Assembly: GCA_021786265.1 (NCBI GenBank)
Contig: JAJYNP010000022.1
Coordinates: 1 to 64,000, forward strand
Source: Chloroflexota bacterium
GTDB lineage: Bacteria > Chloroflexota > Limnocylindria > Limnocylindrales > CSP1-4
DNA: 64,000 nucleotides
Reading direction: 5' to 3'
Part shown: positions 44,673 through 52,337 of the stretch, in pieces
Position numbering within the stretch: the stretch's first letter is position 1
How the letters are laid out: each line of letters begins with the position of its first letter
Translations under genes and position numbers: made by a program
The notes under the pieces: model-generated
What the model was told of the DNA's origin: nothing
The model's input: the letters and a program-made list of their open reading frames with translations, nothing else
Database searches by the model: none

Positions 44673-46445
44673 ATGGCGATCCATTATCTGGACGTCGACG
44701 ACGAGGTGACCACGGCCGTGGCCCGCCTTCGAGCGTCGGGCGAGCCGCACGTGGCGCTCGTGCTGCCGGCCGGATCGCGCGTCGCGACGAGCCGGATCAA
44801 CTTCCGCCTGCTTGCGCGCGAGGCGGCGGCGCGGGACCGGCGGCTCGCGATCGTCGCCCCCGAGACGGCGGTGCGGGCCATCTCGATCGCCGCGGGGCTG
44901 CCCGCGTACGCCACGGTGGCCGCCTACGAGGCGGCGCTGGCCGACGAGCTCGAGCAGGAGGCGCGCGAGCGTCGCGGACCGCCCGGTGGCCCCGAACCGG
45001 GCGCCGGCGGGCGGCAGTTCCGGCGCTCGGGGGACGCGCATGCCGGGGGTGCTGGCGACGCCGCGGCGCTCGACGCCACGGGGATGCCCGCTGCCCTCCC
45101 TCTCGTGACGCCGCCGGCGACGGAGGTCCGCCCGACGCCGGGCGAAGGCGACGGTGCCGCCGGCGGGGGGACGGGCGCGCGCGCCGCCGGCACGACGGGC
45201 CCGGACCGGGGCGCACCCACCAGAACGGGACCCCGCTCGGCGGGTGCCCTGCCGGTAGCCGGGCCGGTCCGCCACGAACCGCGGCGGCGGCGCTGGCTGG
45301 TGCCCGTCCTGGTCGTGCTGCTGCTCCTCGTCGCCGGGGGTGGCGCGGGCGCGTACCTGGTGCTGCCGAGCGCGCGGATCGTGGTGACGCCGGTGGGCAT
45401 CGTCCAGGGCCCGATCTCGCTGCAGGTCACCGCCGATCCGGCCGCCACCTCGGTCGACCAGGCGAACCTGGTGATCCCGGCCCAGCAGGTGCCGCTGCCG
45501 CTCTCCGTGCAGGGCACGTTCCCGGCCACCGGTCAGAAGGTGGATCTCACCCCGGCCACGGGGACCGTGACCTTCACCAGCAACGACACCATCGATCCGG
45601 TCACCATCCCAGCCGGCACCACCGTCGGAACCGGCGCCGGCATCGAGTTCCTCACCCAGACGACGGTGATCACGCCGCGGGCGACCGTGACCGGCACCAC
45701 GATCAATCCGGGGCGGGCGAGCACCGGCGTGCAGGCCGTCGCCCCCGGGCCCGGCGGCAACGTCCCCGCACACGCCATCGCGGTCGCGCCAACCCGCCTG
45801 CAGGCCTTCCAGGTCTCCGTCGATAACGCGGCCGCGACCACCGGTGGAACCCGCACCGTGACGAAGGTCATCAGCCAGCAGGATTACGATGCCGCGGTGA
45901 AGCAACTCGGGTCCCGCATCGCCGCGCAGCTGTCGACCGCGGCGGCCAACCCCTCCCTGGCCCCGGCGGGCACCACCGTCATCCCGGCCACCGCGTCCCT
46001 CGGCGCCGTCACCACCGCCCCGGCCGCCACCGCACTGGTCGGCACGCAGAACGCGTCGTTCCAGCTGACGGCGACCGCCACCGGCACGGTCGTCGCGGTC
46101 TCGCAGCAGCCGCTGGCCGGGCTCGCCGCCTCCCGCCTCGAGCAGCAGGTCCCGTCAGGCTGGTCGCTGTTCCCCGACTCCATCCGGACCACCGTGAGCG
46201 ACGCGAGCGTCCAGGACGGGCACGTGACCTTCACCGTGACGGCACAGGGGGAGCGGTGGCACCCGGTCGGCGCGGCCGCGCTGCTGGCCCAGGTGAAGGG
46301 CAGGAGCGTCGCCGACGCCCGCGCGATCCTGCAGCAGTACGGCGAGGTTTCCATCTCCACGTGGCCGTCGTTCGTGAGCACCATCCCGACCCTGGACTTC
46401 CGGGTATCGCTCACGGTCGCGCAGCCCAGGCGGTCCGGATCGTGA
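44673..46445 (+). CDS. Membrane protein with Baseplate_J-like extracellular domain
   Basis: 590 residues. An N-terminal cytoplasmic alpha/beta domain (about 1-90; VALVLPAGSRVATSRINFR) is followed by a Gly/Ala/Pro-rich linker (about 95-205), one membrane helix (about 210-232) and a large extracellular part. That part holds the Baseplate_J signature: ATGTVTFTSNDTIDPVTIPA, AVAPGPGGNVPA and TTGGTRTVTKVISQQDYDAA. The fold is named after phage baseplates but is common in envelope proteins of Chloroflexota and Actinobacteria, with unknown function. No phage gene is nearby. The stop overlaps ruvX (GTGA). Confidence 0.82.
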   Translation: MAIHYLDVDDEVTTAVARLRASGEPHVALVLPAGSRVATSRINFRLLAREAAARDRRLAIVAPETAVRAISIAAGLPAYATVAAYEAALADELEQEARERRGPPGGPEPGAGGRQFRRSGDAHAGGAGDAAALDATGMPAALPLVTPPATEVRPTPGEGDGAAGGGTGARAAGTTGPDRGAPTRTGPRSAGALPVAGPVRHEPRRRRWLVPVLVVLLLLVAGGGAGAYLVLPSARIVVTPVGIVQGPISLQVTADPAATSVDQANLVIPAQQVPLPLSVQGTFPATGQKVDLTPATGTVTFTSNDTIDPVTIPAGTTVGTGAGIEFLTQTTVITPRATVTGTTINPGRASTGVQAVAPGPGGNVPAHAIAVAPTRLQAFQVSVDNAAATTGGTRTVTKVISQQDYDAAVKQLGSRIAAQLSTAAANPSLAPAGTTVIPATASLGAVTTAPAATALVGTQNASFQLTATATGTVVAVSQQPLAGLAASRLEQQVPSGWSLFPDSIRTTVSDASVQDGHVTFTVTAQGERWHPVGAAALLAQVKGRSVADARAILQQYGEVSISTWPSFVSTIPTLDFRVSLTVAQPRRSGS

Positions 46446-46918
46446 CCCGGCTCCTCGGGCTCGACGTGGGCGACCGGAGGCTCGGCGTGGCGATCGGGGA
46501 CGACACATCCGGAACGATCCGGCCGCTTGCCACGCTGCGCCGCGGGACGCTGGAGGAGGACGCGGTCCGCCTGACCCGCCTTGCGATGGAACAGCGCGCC
46601 GGCGAGCTGGTCGTCGGCCTGCCGCTCGACATGAGCGGCGGCGAGGGCGAGCAGGCGCGGCGCACGCGCACCTGGGCCTCCGAGATGACGGCGCGCACGG
46701 GCCTGCCCGTCACCTGGCGGGACGAACGGCTGACGACGGAGGCCGCGGAAGCCACCCAGCCGCCGCTGCGCCGGGATCGCGCCAGTGGGCGTCCGACCCG
46801 GTCCGCCATCCGATCGCGCCGGGTGCGAGTGGACCGCGAGGCCGCCGCGCGGATCCTGCGGGCAGAGCTCGACGCGCGGGCCGGCGAGGATCATCGGCCG
46901 ACGGCAGCGGAGGCATGA
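46442..46918 (+). CDS. ruvX: RuvX/YqgF family RNase H-fold nuclease
   Basis: 158 residues with the YqgF layout: LGLDVGDRRLGVAIGD (first Asp), VVGLPLDMSGGEGEQA (Glu/Pro loop) and WRDERLTTEAAE (last Asp). It acts in Holliday junction resolution or in pre-16S rRNA 5'-end maturation. Unusually, the last third (PPLRRDRASGRPTRSAIRSR) is Arg-rich and replaces the usual LD-x-x-AA-x-x-IL spacing. GTG 46442 overlaps the previous stop, and its stop overlaps mltG. Confidence 0.88.
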   Translation: MTRLLGLDVGDRRLGVAIGDDTSGTIRPLATLRRGTLEEDAVRLTRLAMEQRAGELVVGLPLDMSGGEGEQARRTRTWASEMTARTGLPVTWRDERLTTEAAEATQPPLRRDRASGRPTRSAIRSRRVRVDREAAARILRAELDARAGEDHRPTAAEA

Positions 46919-48186
46919 CCACGCAACGATCTGCCCCCGGGGTCCGCAGCGGCCGCTACGTGCCGCGCCCGCCGGCCGCGCCGAGGGGCTCCCGGCGGGG
47001 CCGCATCGCCGGCGCCGTCGCCGTGCTCGCGCTGGCCGGGGCCCTTCTCTGGGGGCTCACCTCGCTCGCGATCGGCCCGGCGGTCAACCGGCTGGTCTTC
47101 AGCATGGCGGAGAGCAACCCCTCGCTGCTCCACCTTGGTCCCGTGGCGAGCATCGTGCGGAACCAGCTCGGCAGCGACCTCTCCGATCCGGCGGGCACGG
47201 ATCCGACGGTCGTCCACTTCGCCGTGCCGCTCGGCGCCACGGCGACCGACGTCGCCCGCGACCTGGCGCAGGCGGGCCTGGTCCGTGACCAGTTCGCCGT
47301 CACGTACCTGGTCATCACCGAGGGGCTGTCGGGCAACATCGAGGCGGGTGCCTACGACCTGAGCGCAACCATGACCCCGCAGGCCATCCTGGCCAGGCTG
47401 CAGCTGGCACCGGTCAAGACCGTCACGGTCCAGCTTCGGGAGGGGCTCCGGATCGAGCAGATCACGGCCTACCTGGAGACGCTCCCGCTCAAGATGGACG
47501 TGCACGCGTTCTACGAGCTCGCGATGCACCCACCCGCCTCCATCGTCTCGGCCTATCCGTTCCTCTCGACGCTCCCCGCCGGCCACTCGCTCGAGGGGTT
47601 CCTGGGCGCGGGGACCTTCGACGTGTACGAGGACGTCACGCCCGAGGCGCTGCTGCGCGACCTGCTCGACCAGTGGCAGACGGAGATCGGGATGGGACCC
47701 GTGCAGGCGGCGGAGAAGGCGGGCAAGAACTTCTACCAGGTGCTGAGCCTCGCCAGTCTCGTCGAGCAGGAGGCACGGGTCGATTCGGAGCGTCCGCTGA
47801 TCGCCGGCGTCTACGAGAATCGCCTCACCAGGGGCATGCTGCTGAACGCGGATCCGACCGTGATCTACGGCTGGGACACCGCACAGCTCCGAAAGACGCC
47901 GTTCGACCAGTGGCAGAACTACGTCTTCTGGAACGCCCTGGCGAGCCCCGGCACGGTCAAGCTGCCCAGGGACCTGCAGGGCTTCCAGACCTACGTGAAC
48001 GCCGGCATGATCCCGTGGCCCATCTGCACCCCGAGCCTCGCGTCCATCCGTGCCGCCCTCGATCCCGACACGAGCACCGGTTACCTCTACTTCCTGGCCA
48101 AGAACGACGCATCCCACACGCACGCGTTCGCCAGGACCTACGCGGAGCAGCTCGCCAACATGCGAAAGTACGGGTATATCCGCTAG
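46915..48186 (+). CDS. mltG: Endolytic murein transglycosylase MltG
   Basis: A 423-residue YceG/MltG protein that cuts nascent glycan strands at the membrane. A short basic cytoplasmic start is followed by one membrane helix (about 34-58) and a LysM-like region (IEAGAYDLSATMTPQAIL). The catalytic domain has the active Glu in LASLVEQEARVDSE and the conserved NRLTRGMLLNADPTVIYG. The end reads FLAKNDASHTHAFARTYAEQ. The alaS...ruvX-mltG order is conserved in many Gram-positive bacteria. It overlaps ruvX by 4 bases. Confidence 0.93.
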   Translation: MTTQRSAPGVRSGRYVPRPPAAPRGSRRGRIAGAVAVLALAGALLWGLTSLAIGPAVNRLVFSMAESNPSLLHLGPVASIVRNQLGSDLSDPAGTDPTVVHFAVPLGATATDVARDLAQAGLVRDQFAVTYLVITEGLSGNIEAGAYDLSATMTPQAILARLQLAPVKTVTVQLREGLRIEQITAYLETLPLKMDVHAFYELAMHPPASIVSAYPFLSTLPAGHSLEGFLGAGTFDVYEDVTPEALLRDLLDQWQTEIGMGPVQAAEKAGKNFYQVLSLASLVEQEARVDSERPLIAGVYENRLTRGMLLNADPTVIYGWDTAQLRKTPFDQWQNYVFWNALASPGTVKLPRDLQGFQTYVNAGMIPWPICTPSLASIRAALDPDTSTGYLYFLAKNDASHTHAFARTYAEQLANMRKYGYIR

Positions 48187-48425
48187 GCAGGTTGCACATG
48201 GACGCGTTCTCGTGGTGGAGGGGCGCGACCAGGGGCGACGAACGAGTCGCGAGCAGTCGGCCATATCCGCTCGACCCGGGAGGAGGGTCTCGTGCCATGT
48301 GCGCCCCGAACCGCTCCCTTCCCCGGCTCTACGGAGCCGTCGGCGGTTTTCGCCTGCGGGCGACTCGCGTCCCCGCCACGTACACGCGCCGGGGACGGGC
48401 CGCCTTCCTCCCCAGCGACCGTTGC
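48187..48425 (+). other. Gap between convergent mltG and the diguanylate cyclase gene
   Basis: 239 bases without a credible gene. A strong GGAGGAGG (about 48282-48289) precedes ATG 48298, but that frame simply continues open antisense through the cyclase gene and has no independent support. Two small hairpins (48324-48354) are the only clear structures. The region may be a remnant left at the edge of the inserted module. Confidence 0.5.
48324..48354. terminator. Candidate bidirectional terminator, cUACGg hairpin plus GGCG/CGCC hairpin
   Basis: CGGCTC-TACG-GAGCCG (48324-48339) has an extra-stable C(UNCG)G tetraloop. GGCG-GTTTT-CGCC (48342-48354) follows directly. They lie between two convergent genes. 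Confidence 0.55.
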
Positions 48426-49568
48426 TCAGTCGATCGTCAAGGCGGGGGCGGCACCGTCGCGGACCCGCGGCCGCTTGATCTCGTAGAGGGCGGCGTCTGC
48501 CCGCGACGTGATGCCCAGGGGCTCATCACCCGGCTGGGCGTAGGCGATGCCGATCGATGCCCGGATGTTCCCCGCCCCCGGCACCTCCGCCTCGATGTGG
48601 TGACCGAGCCGTGCCGCGAGCGCCTCGGGGTCGCCGCTCGGCAAGAGTGCGGCGAACTCGTCGCCGCCCAGATGGTAGACGCGGTCCCCGGCACGCACCT
48701 TCGAGCGAAGCGCGGCGGCGGTCGCCCGCAGCGCCCGGTCGCCGGCTGGATGGCCGAACGTGTCATTCACGGCCTTGAGGCCATCCACATCGATCATGGC
48801 CAGGAGAAGCCTGTGACTCCGGCGACGGTCGGTGAGCACGGCCGCCAGGTCTGCCTCGAACGCCCGCCGGTTGCCGAGGCCGGTGAGCGGATCGATGAGC
48901 GCCTCGGTCCGGTGGCGCGACGCCTCTCGCCGGCTCCAGCCAAGCCGTCGTTCGGTTCGCCGGAGGTCGTGGCGCAGGCCGGAGGCCAGCAGCGACGTTG
49001 TGAAGCCGGCCAGAACGCAGACCGTGGCCACGGTGACGAGCGTGGCCACGTCCGGCCTGCTCGGGGTGGCATCCGCGAGCGCCACGACCAGGAGCCCGAG
49101 GAAGGTCACCGCGAGTGTCAGGAGCGTCATGCGCCGCGAGGTGAAGAGTGCCGCCGCCAGCTCGAGCGCGACGTAGCCCGAGAGGTACGGACTGGCGATC
49201 GCCCCGGTCGTGACGACATAGCCGGTCTGCAGCGTGATCGCGGCCACGAGCGCGACGTGGGAGATGGCGCGGGTGAGCGTCGAGCTCGGTGTGACGACCA
49301 GGGCGATGGACCCGAGCGCGGTCACGGCGAGCAGGGCCGCATGCGGGCTCGCCACCGATGGCGCGGCGACCAGCGGCCAGGTCAGCAGCTGCACCCCGGC
49401 GGCGAAGAGACCGAGCAGTCCGAGCACGCGCGCGAGACCGACCGATTGGGGCCAGGTCATCAGCCGCTGCTCGAGGCGGAGCACCATGCGCGTGAGCCGC
49501 GAGCTTCGAGTGTGTGCCGACGTGACCAGTCCGAGGGGCCCCGTGGCGGGACGGCGGCCCTGTGCCAT
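48426..49568 (-). CDS. Membrane-bound diguanylate cyclase (GGDEF domain)
   Basis: 380 residues. The N-terminal half contains about six hydrophobic helices (about 35-190; for example ARVLGLLGLFAAGVQLLTW), a MASE-like sensor. The C-terminal GGDEF domain has the intact active site GGDEF (301-305) and an RAGD inhibitory I-site (292-295) exactly five residues upstream. It should therefore make c-di-GMP and be feedback inhibited. No EAL or HD-GYP domain is present here. ATG 49568 shares one base with the stop of the upstream HTH gene, so the regulator and cyclase form an operon. Confidence 0.9.
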   Translation of the reverse strand: MAQGRRPATGPLGLVTSAHTRSSRLTRMVLRLEQRLMTWPQSVGLARVLGLLGLFAAGVQLLTWPLVAAPSVASPHAALLAVTALGSIALVVTPSSTLTRAISHVALVAAITLQTGYVVTTGAIASPYLSGYVALELAAALFTSRRMTLLTLAVTFLGLLVVALADATPSRPDVATLVTVATVCVLAGFTTSLLASGLRHDLRRTERRLGWSRREASRHRTEALIDPLTGLGNRRAFEADLAAVLTDRRRSHRLLLAMIDVDGLKAVNDTFGHPAGDRALRATAAALRSKVRAGDRVYHLGGDEFAALLPSGDPEALAARLGHHIEAEVPGAGNIRASIGIAYAQPGDEPLGITSRADAALYEIKRPRVRDGAAPALTID

Positions 49569-49783
49569 CACTCGACCGTCCCGTCGTCGACGAACGTCGA
49601 GGCGGGGACGCCCAGCACCTCGGCGGTCCGCTCGAGCCACGCCTTCGGTGGCCGGCGACGACCCTGGGAGTACGAATAGACCGTGACCCGCGCCACCCCG
49701 GTGCACCCGGCAAGCCATGTCAACGAGCGACCTTGCGAGGCCAGGACCTCGGCCCAACGGTAGCGCCGAAGCGGTGCATGCAT
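49568..49783 (-). CDS. Short XRE-type helix-turn-helix regulator
   Basis: 71 residues, essentially a single HTH: RSLTWLAGCTGVARVTVYSY (helices 2-3) then GRRRPPKAWLERTAEVLGVP, the usual XRE ending. It is translated together with the cyclase (TGATG overlap). ATG 49783 is 9 bases after a TTGACA-17-TATGTT promoter, so its message is predicted to be leaderless. It may repress its own divergent promoter region. Confidence 0.78.
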   Translation of the reverse strand: MHAPLRRYRWAEVLASQGRSLTWLAGCTGVARVTVYSYSQGRRRPPKAWLERTAEVLGVPASTFVDDGTVE

Positions 49784-49792
49784 ACCGTCGCG

Positions 49793-49821
49793 AACATATG
49801 CCGCGTGTAGCGATATGTCAA
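49793..49821 (-). promoter_or_regulatory. Consensus promoter of the HTH-cyclase operon with inverted-repeat operator
   Basis: On the minus strand TTGACA (49821-49816), a 17-base spacer and TATGTT (49798-49793), ending 9 bases before ATG 49783. An inverted repeat ACATAT (49794-49799) / ATATGT (49813-49818) spaced by 13 bases overlaps both boxes and is a natural operator candidate. Confidence 0.75.
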
Positions 49822-49827
49822 TACGCT
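49822..49827 (+). promoter_or_regulatory. -10 box (TACGCT) of the divergent HTH gene
   Basis: TACGCT ends 9 bases before ATG 49837 and abuts the -35 box of the opposite promoter, so the two promoters overlap back to back. Confidence 0.45.
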
Positions 49828-49836
49828 TCTGGCGCT

Positions 49837-50193
49837 ATGGAGAACGACGAGGCCAAGGCGCGTGGAGCGGCGCTGCGGGGCTACCTGCTCCGGGTCATGG
49901 CAGCGGCCGGGGTGCGCTCGTTTGCCGAACTCGCACGACGGGCGGGCATCCGCGAGAACACGATTGTCGAGTGGTGGTCGAAGGGGAAGGTGCCCTCCAA
50001 TGACTCACTCGGCAAGATCGCTCGGGCGCTCGGTCTCCCCGGCGGCGCGAGCGACCTCATCGCCGCCTACGAGGGACGGCGGGCCGGTCCCGGCCGGTTC
50101 GTCACGGACGCGGATCTCGAAGCGATGCTGGCGCGCGTGGCCGAGACGGCAGCCCGGCGAGTCCTCGAAGGGCGAGAGGATTATGACGGATGA
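49837..50193 (+). CDS. XRE-type helix-turn-helix regulator
   Basis: 118 residues. The HTH is RSFAELARRAGIRENTIVEW followed by WSKGKVPSNDSLGKIARALG, giving a standard five-helix XRE domain (about 10-80). An acidic/amphipathic tail (DADLEAMLARVAETAARRVL) may dimerise. It diverges from the other HTH gene across 53 bases, a layout often seen in small genetic switches. No ligand domain is present. Confidence 0.8.
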   Translation: MENDEAKARGAALRGYLLRVMAAAGVRSFAELARRAGIRENTIVEWWSKGKVPSNDSLGKIARALGLPGGASDLIAAYEGRRAGPGRFVTDADLEAMLARVAETAARRVLEGREDYDG

Positions 50194-50383
50194 GCACTGC
50201 CCGGCTCGGATGATGCCCGCCAGCGGCCCGCGTCCCTTTCCGGAACGGCCGCCTTCTTAGACGAGCAATGCGGGCGACCGCGCCCGCCCTATGCTGGGAT
50301 CGCGCCGAGATGCGAGGCCGCAGTGATCGAGCGCCCTCTCCGGCCTGGCCGGGCGGAGGTTCTGTAACCGACTATCAGGAAGA
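50194..50383 (+). other. Gap before the M24 peptidase gene, with a possible 29-codon upstream ORF
   Basis: A TATGCT box (50290-50295) could start the peptidase mRNA. An ORF from ATG 50310 to TGA 50397-50399 encodes 29 residues (ending DYQEEWHIR) and its stop overlaps a GTG at 50396, which could be an alternative, translationally coupled start for the peptidase. Codon use of the small ORF is only weakly coding-like. No other feature is seen. Confidence 0.35.
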
Positions 50384-51625
50384 GTGGCACATCCGGTGAT
50401 CGACCTGTTACTCGCTTCCCGCTCGGCGGGGTTGCCCTCCAGCGACGACCTGGCCCTCTGGAAGGCGGCCGACCTGGCCGCCCGCCCGGCCCGCCTGGCC
50501 CGCCTGCGCGACCGGCTCGAGCAGGAGGCGGTCGACGCCTACCTGGGCGTGAGTCGCGAGAACACCCGCTACCTCACAGGCTTCGCCCTCGGGGAGGGCG
50601 AGGAGAAGGTCGCCGGCGACTCCGGTCGCTTCCTGGTATCGGGCGACGACGTGGTGGTACTCGCCGATACCCGGTACCTGGAGCAGGCTGCCGAGGAATG
50701 CCCCGGCGCCCGCATCGAGGAGTCCTACTACGACCTGCCCGACCGCTGGCCGGGCATCCTGGCCGGGCTACGCGGTCGGGGCGGCGGCCCCGTGCGCAGA
50801 ATCGCCGTCGAGGCCGACCTGGTGAGCCAGGCCCTCTGGACGCGCCTCCAGGCCGCCGCGCCGGAGGTCGAGCTCGTCGCGGCGGACGGGTGGGTGGAGG
50901 AGCTGCGGGCGGTCAAGGAGCCCGCCGAGCTGGAGCGGATCGCCGCCGCATGCGCGGTCGCGGACGCCGCCCTCGAGCGACTGCTGCCGGCGATCCGCCC
51001 GGGGGTCGCCGAGCGCGAGCTGGCGCTCCAGCTGGAGTGGGAGATGCGGACCAACGGCGCCGAGGCGCTGGCGTTCGACGTGACGTGCCTCTCGGGGCCG
51101 CGGGCCGCGCTCCCGCACGGCTCGCCCGGCGAGCGCCGGGTCGCCCCCGGGGAGGTGCTGCTGTTCGACTTCGGTGCCCAGGTGGCGGGGTACCGGAGCG
51201 ACATGACGCGCACCCTGTTCGTGGGAACGCCGGCCGCGCGGGACGTGGAGCTGTACCACCTCGTGGCCCGTGCCCAGGAGGCCGCGTTCGACGCGTTGCT
51301 TCGCGCCGCGCGTGCGCATGCGGCACCCACGGGCGTCGCGGTCGATGCCGCGGCGCGCGAGGTGATCGCCGCGGGCGGTCACGGCGAGCATTTCGGCCAC
51401 GGGCTCGGGCACGGGATCGGGCTCGCGACCCACGAGGTCCCCTCGCTGAGCCGCCGTGCGGTGCCTGCCCCGTTGCCGTGGCCCACGGTCTTCTCGATCG
51501 AGCCCGGGATCTACCTGCCCGGACAGACCGGGATCCGGATCGAGGACCTGGTGACCTTCGACGCCGGGGCCGGGCTGGTCGAGCGCTTGACGGGGTTCCC
51601 GCGCGAGGTGACGGTCGTCGGGTGA
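50384..51625 (+). CDS. M24 metallopeptidase, Xaa-Pro aminopeptidase-like
   Basis: 413 residues. The creatinase-like N-terminal domain (about 25-165, with YLGVSRENTRYLTGF) is followed by the pita-bread catalytic domain. The five metal ligands are visible: Asp in LLFDFGAQ, Asp in RSDMTRTLF, His in GHGLGHGIGLATHE, Glu in FSIEPGIY and Glu in RIEDLVTF. It removes N-terminal residues before proline. GTG 50384 follows AGGAAGA closely; GTG 50396 is an alternative. The pepP/pepQ-efp pair is conserved in Gram-positive genomes. Confidence 0.92.
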   Translation: MAHPVIDLLLASRSAGLPSSDDLALWKAADLAARPARLARLRDRLEQEAVDAYLGVSRENTRYLTGFALGEGEEKVAGDSGRFLVSGDDVVVLADTRYLEQAAEECPGARIEESYYDLPDRWPGILAGLRGRGGGPVRRIAVEADLVSQALWTRLQAAAPEVELVAADGWVEELRAVKEPAELERIAAACAVADAALERLLPAIRPGVAERELALQLEWEMRTNGAEALAFDVTCLSGPRAALPHGSPGERRVAPGEVLLFDFGAQVAGYRSDMTRTLFVGTPAARDVELYHLVARAQEAAFDALLRAARAHAAPTGVAVDAAAREVIAAGGHGEHFGHGLGHGIGLATHEVPSLSRRAVPAPLPWPTVFSIEPGIYLPGQTGIRIEDLVTFDAGAGLVERLTGFPREVTVVG

Positions 51626-51654
51626 TCGGAGCGTAAGGGACTCGCTGCCCCGGG

Positions 51655-51660
51655 TACAAT
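51655..51660 (+). promoter_or_regulatory. -10 box (TACAAT) for efp
   Basis: TACAAT with a predicted leader of about 60 bases. AGGAG (51711-51715) lies in that leader before ATG 51728. Confidence 0.55.
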
Positions 51661-51727
51661 CCGTGCACGCACCGACATGTCTCGGGCCGCGGCCTGCGGC
51701 TGCCCACTGACAGGAGTCATCCCCACC

Positions 51728-52285
51728 ATGGTCTCGACCGGCGACCTGCGCAAGGGGATCGTCATCGAGCTCGACGGCGAGCTCTGGCAGATCCTCGACT
51801 ACCACCACATCAAGATGGGCCGCGGATCCGCGCAGGTTCGCATCAAGCTCAAGAACGTGAAGCGCGGCCAGACGGTCGAGCGGTCCTTTCAGGCCGGCGA
51901 CAAGTGGCCGCGGGCCCACCTCGATCGCCGGCAGGTCCAGTTCCTCTACCGGGACGGCAGCGACTTCCACTTCATGGACACCGACTCGTTCGACCAGTTC
52001 ACCCTGGCCGCCGAACAGCTCGGGGATGCCGTGTCGTATCTCCAGGACGGCATGATGCTCGACCGCACCAGCTACGAGGGCGAGACGATCGGCGTCGAGC
52101 TCCCGATCACGGTGGACATGGTCGTGGCCGAGACGGAGCCGGGCTTCGCGGGCGACACGGCGACCGGGGCCCGCAAGCCCGCCACCACCCGGACGGGGCT
52201 CACGGTGCAGGTGCCCCTCTTCGTGAACGAGGGGGACACCATCCGCATCGACACCCGCACTGGCGAGTACCTGACCCGGGTGTGA
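51728..52285 (+). CDS. efp: Elongation factor P
   Basis: 185 residues in three beta-barrel domains. EF-P enters the ribosomal E site and rescues stalling at polyproline. The conserved start MVSTGDLRKGI and the late DTIRIDTRTGEYLTRV are canonical. The tip of the domain I loop reads HIKMGRGSAQVR, with Arg32 where many EF-Ps have Lys, and Met replacing the usual Pro of PGKG. Arg32 is the residue rhamnosylated in EarP bacteria; no earP or other modification gene lies nearby. ATG 51728 is chosen by family alignment and AGGAG upstream; ATG 51677 would add a non-conserved stretch. Confidence 0.95.
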   Translation: MVSTGDLRKGIVIELDGELWQILDYHHIKMGRGSAQVRIKLKNVKRGQTVERSFQAGDKWPRAHLDRRQVQFLYRDGSDFHFMDTDSFDQFTLAAEQLGDAVSYLQDGMMLDRTSYEGETIGVELPITVDMVVAETEPGFAGDTATGARKPATTRTGLTVQVPLFVNEGDTIRIDTRTGEYLTRV

Positions 52286-52337
52286 CGGGCGCGTTCCCGG
52301 CGGTACCCGCCGGTCGCCGGCTGGCAGGGCCGGGCCG

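Noticed and set aside
44673..46445. Prophage or contractile-injection locus suggested by the Baseplate_J-like domain
   Set aside because: No tail, sheath, spike or terminase genes are nearby, and the protein has a membrane helix; the domain is common in non-phage envelope proteins.
48324..48354. Guanidine-II or c-di-GMP riboswitch next to the diguanylate cyclase gene
   Set aside because: The first loop is UACG closed by C-G, not ACGR with paired flanks, and no GEMM core is present. The site is also at the 3' end of the cyclase gene, where a riboswitch would not act.
48282..48425. Small gene at ATG 48298 behind a strong GGAGGAGG
   Set aside because: The frame never stops within the gap and runs antisense through the cyclase gene; composition is Arg-rich and shadow-like.
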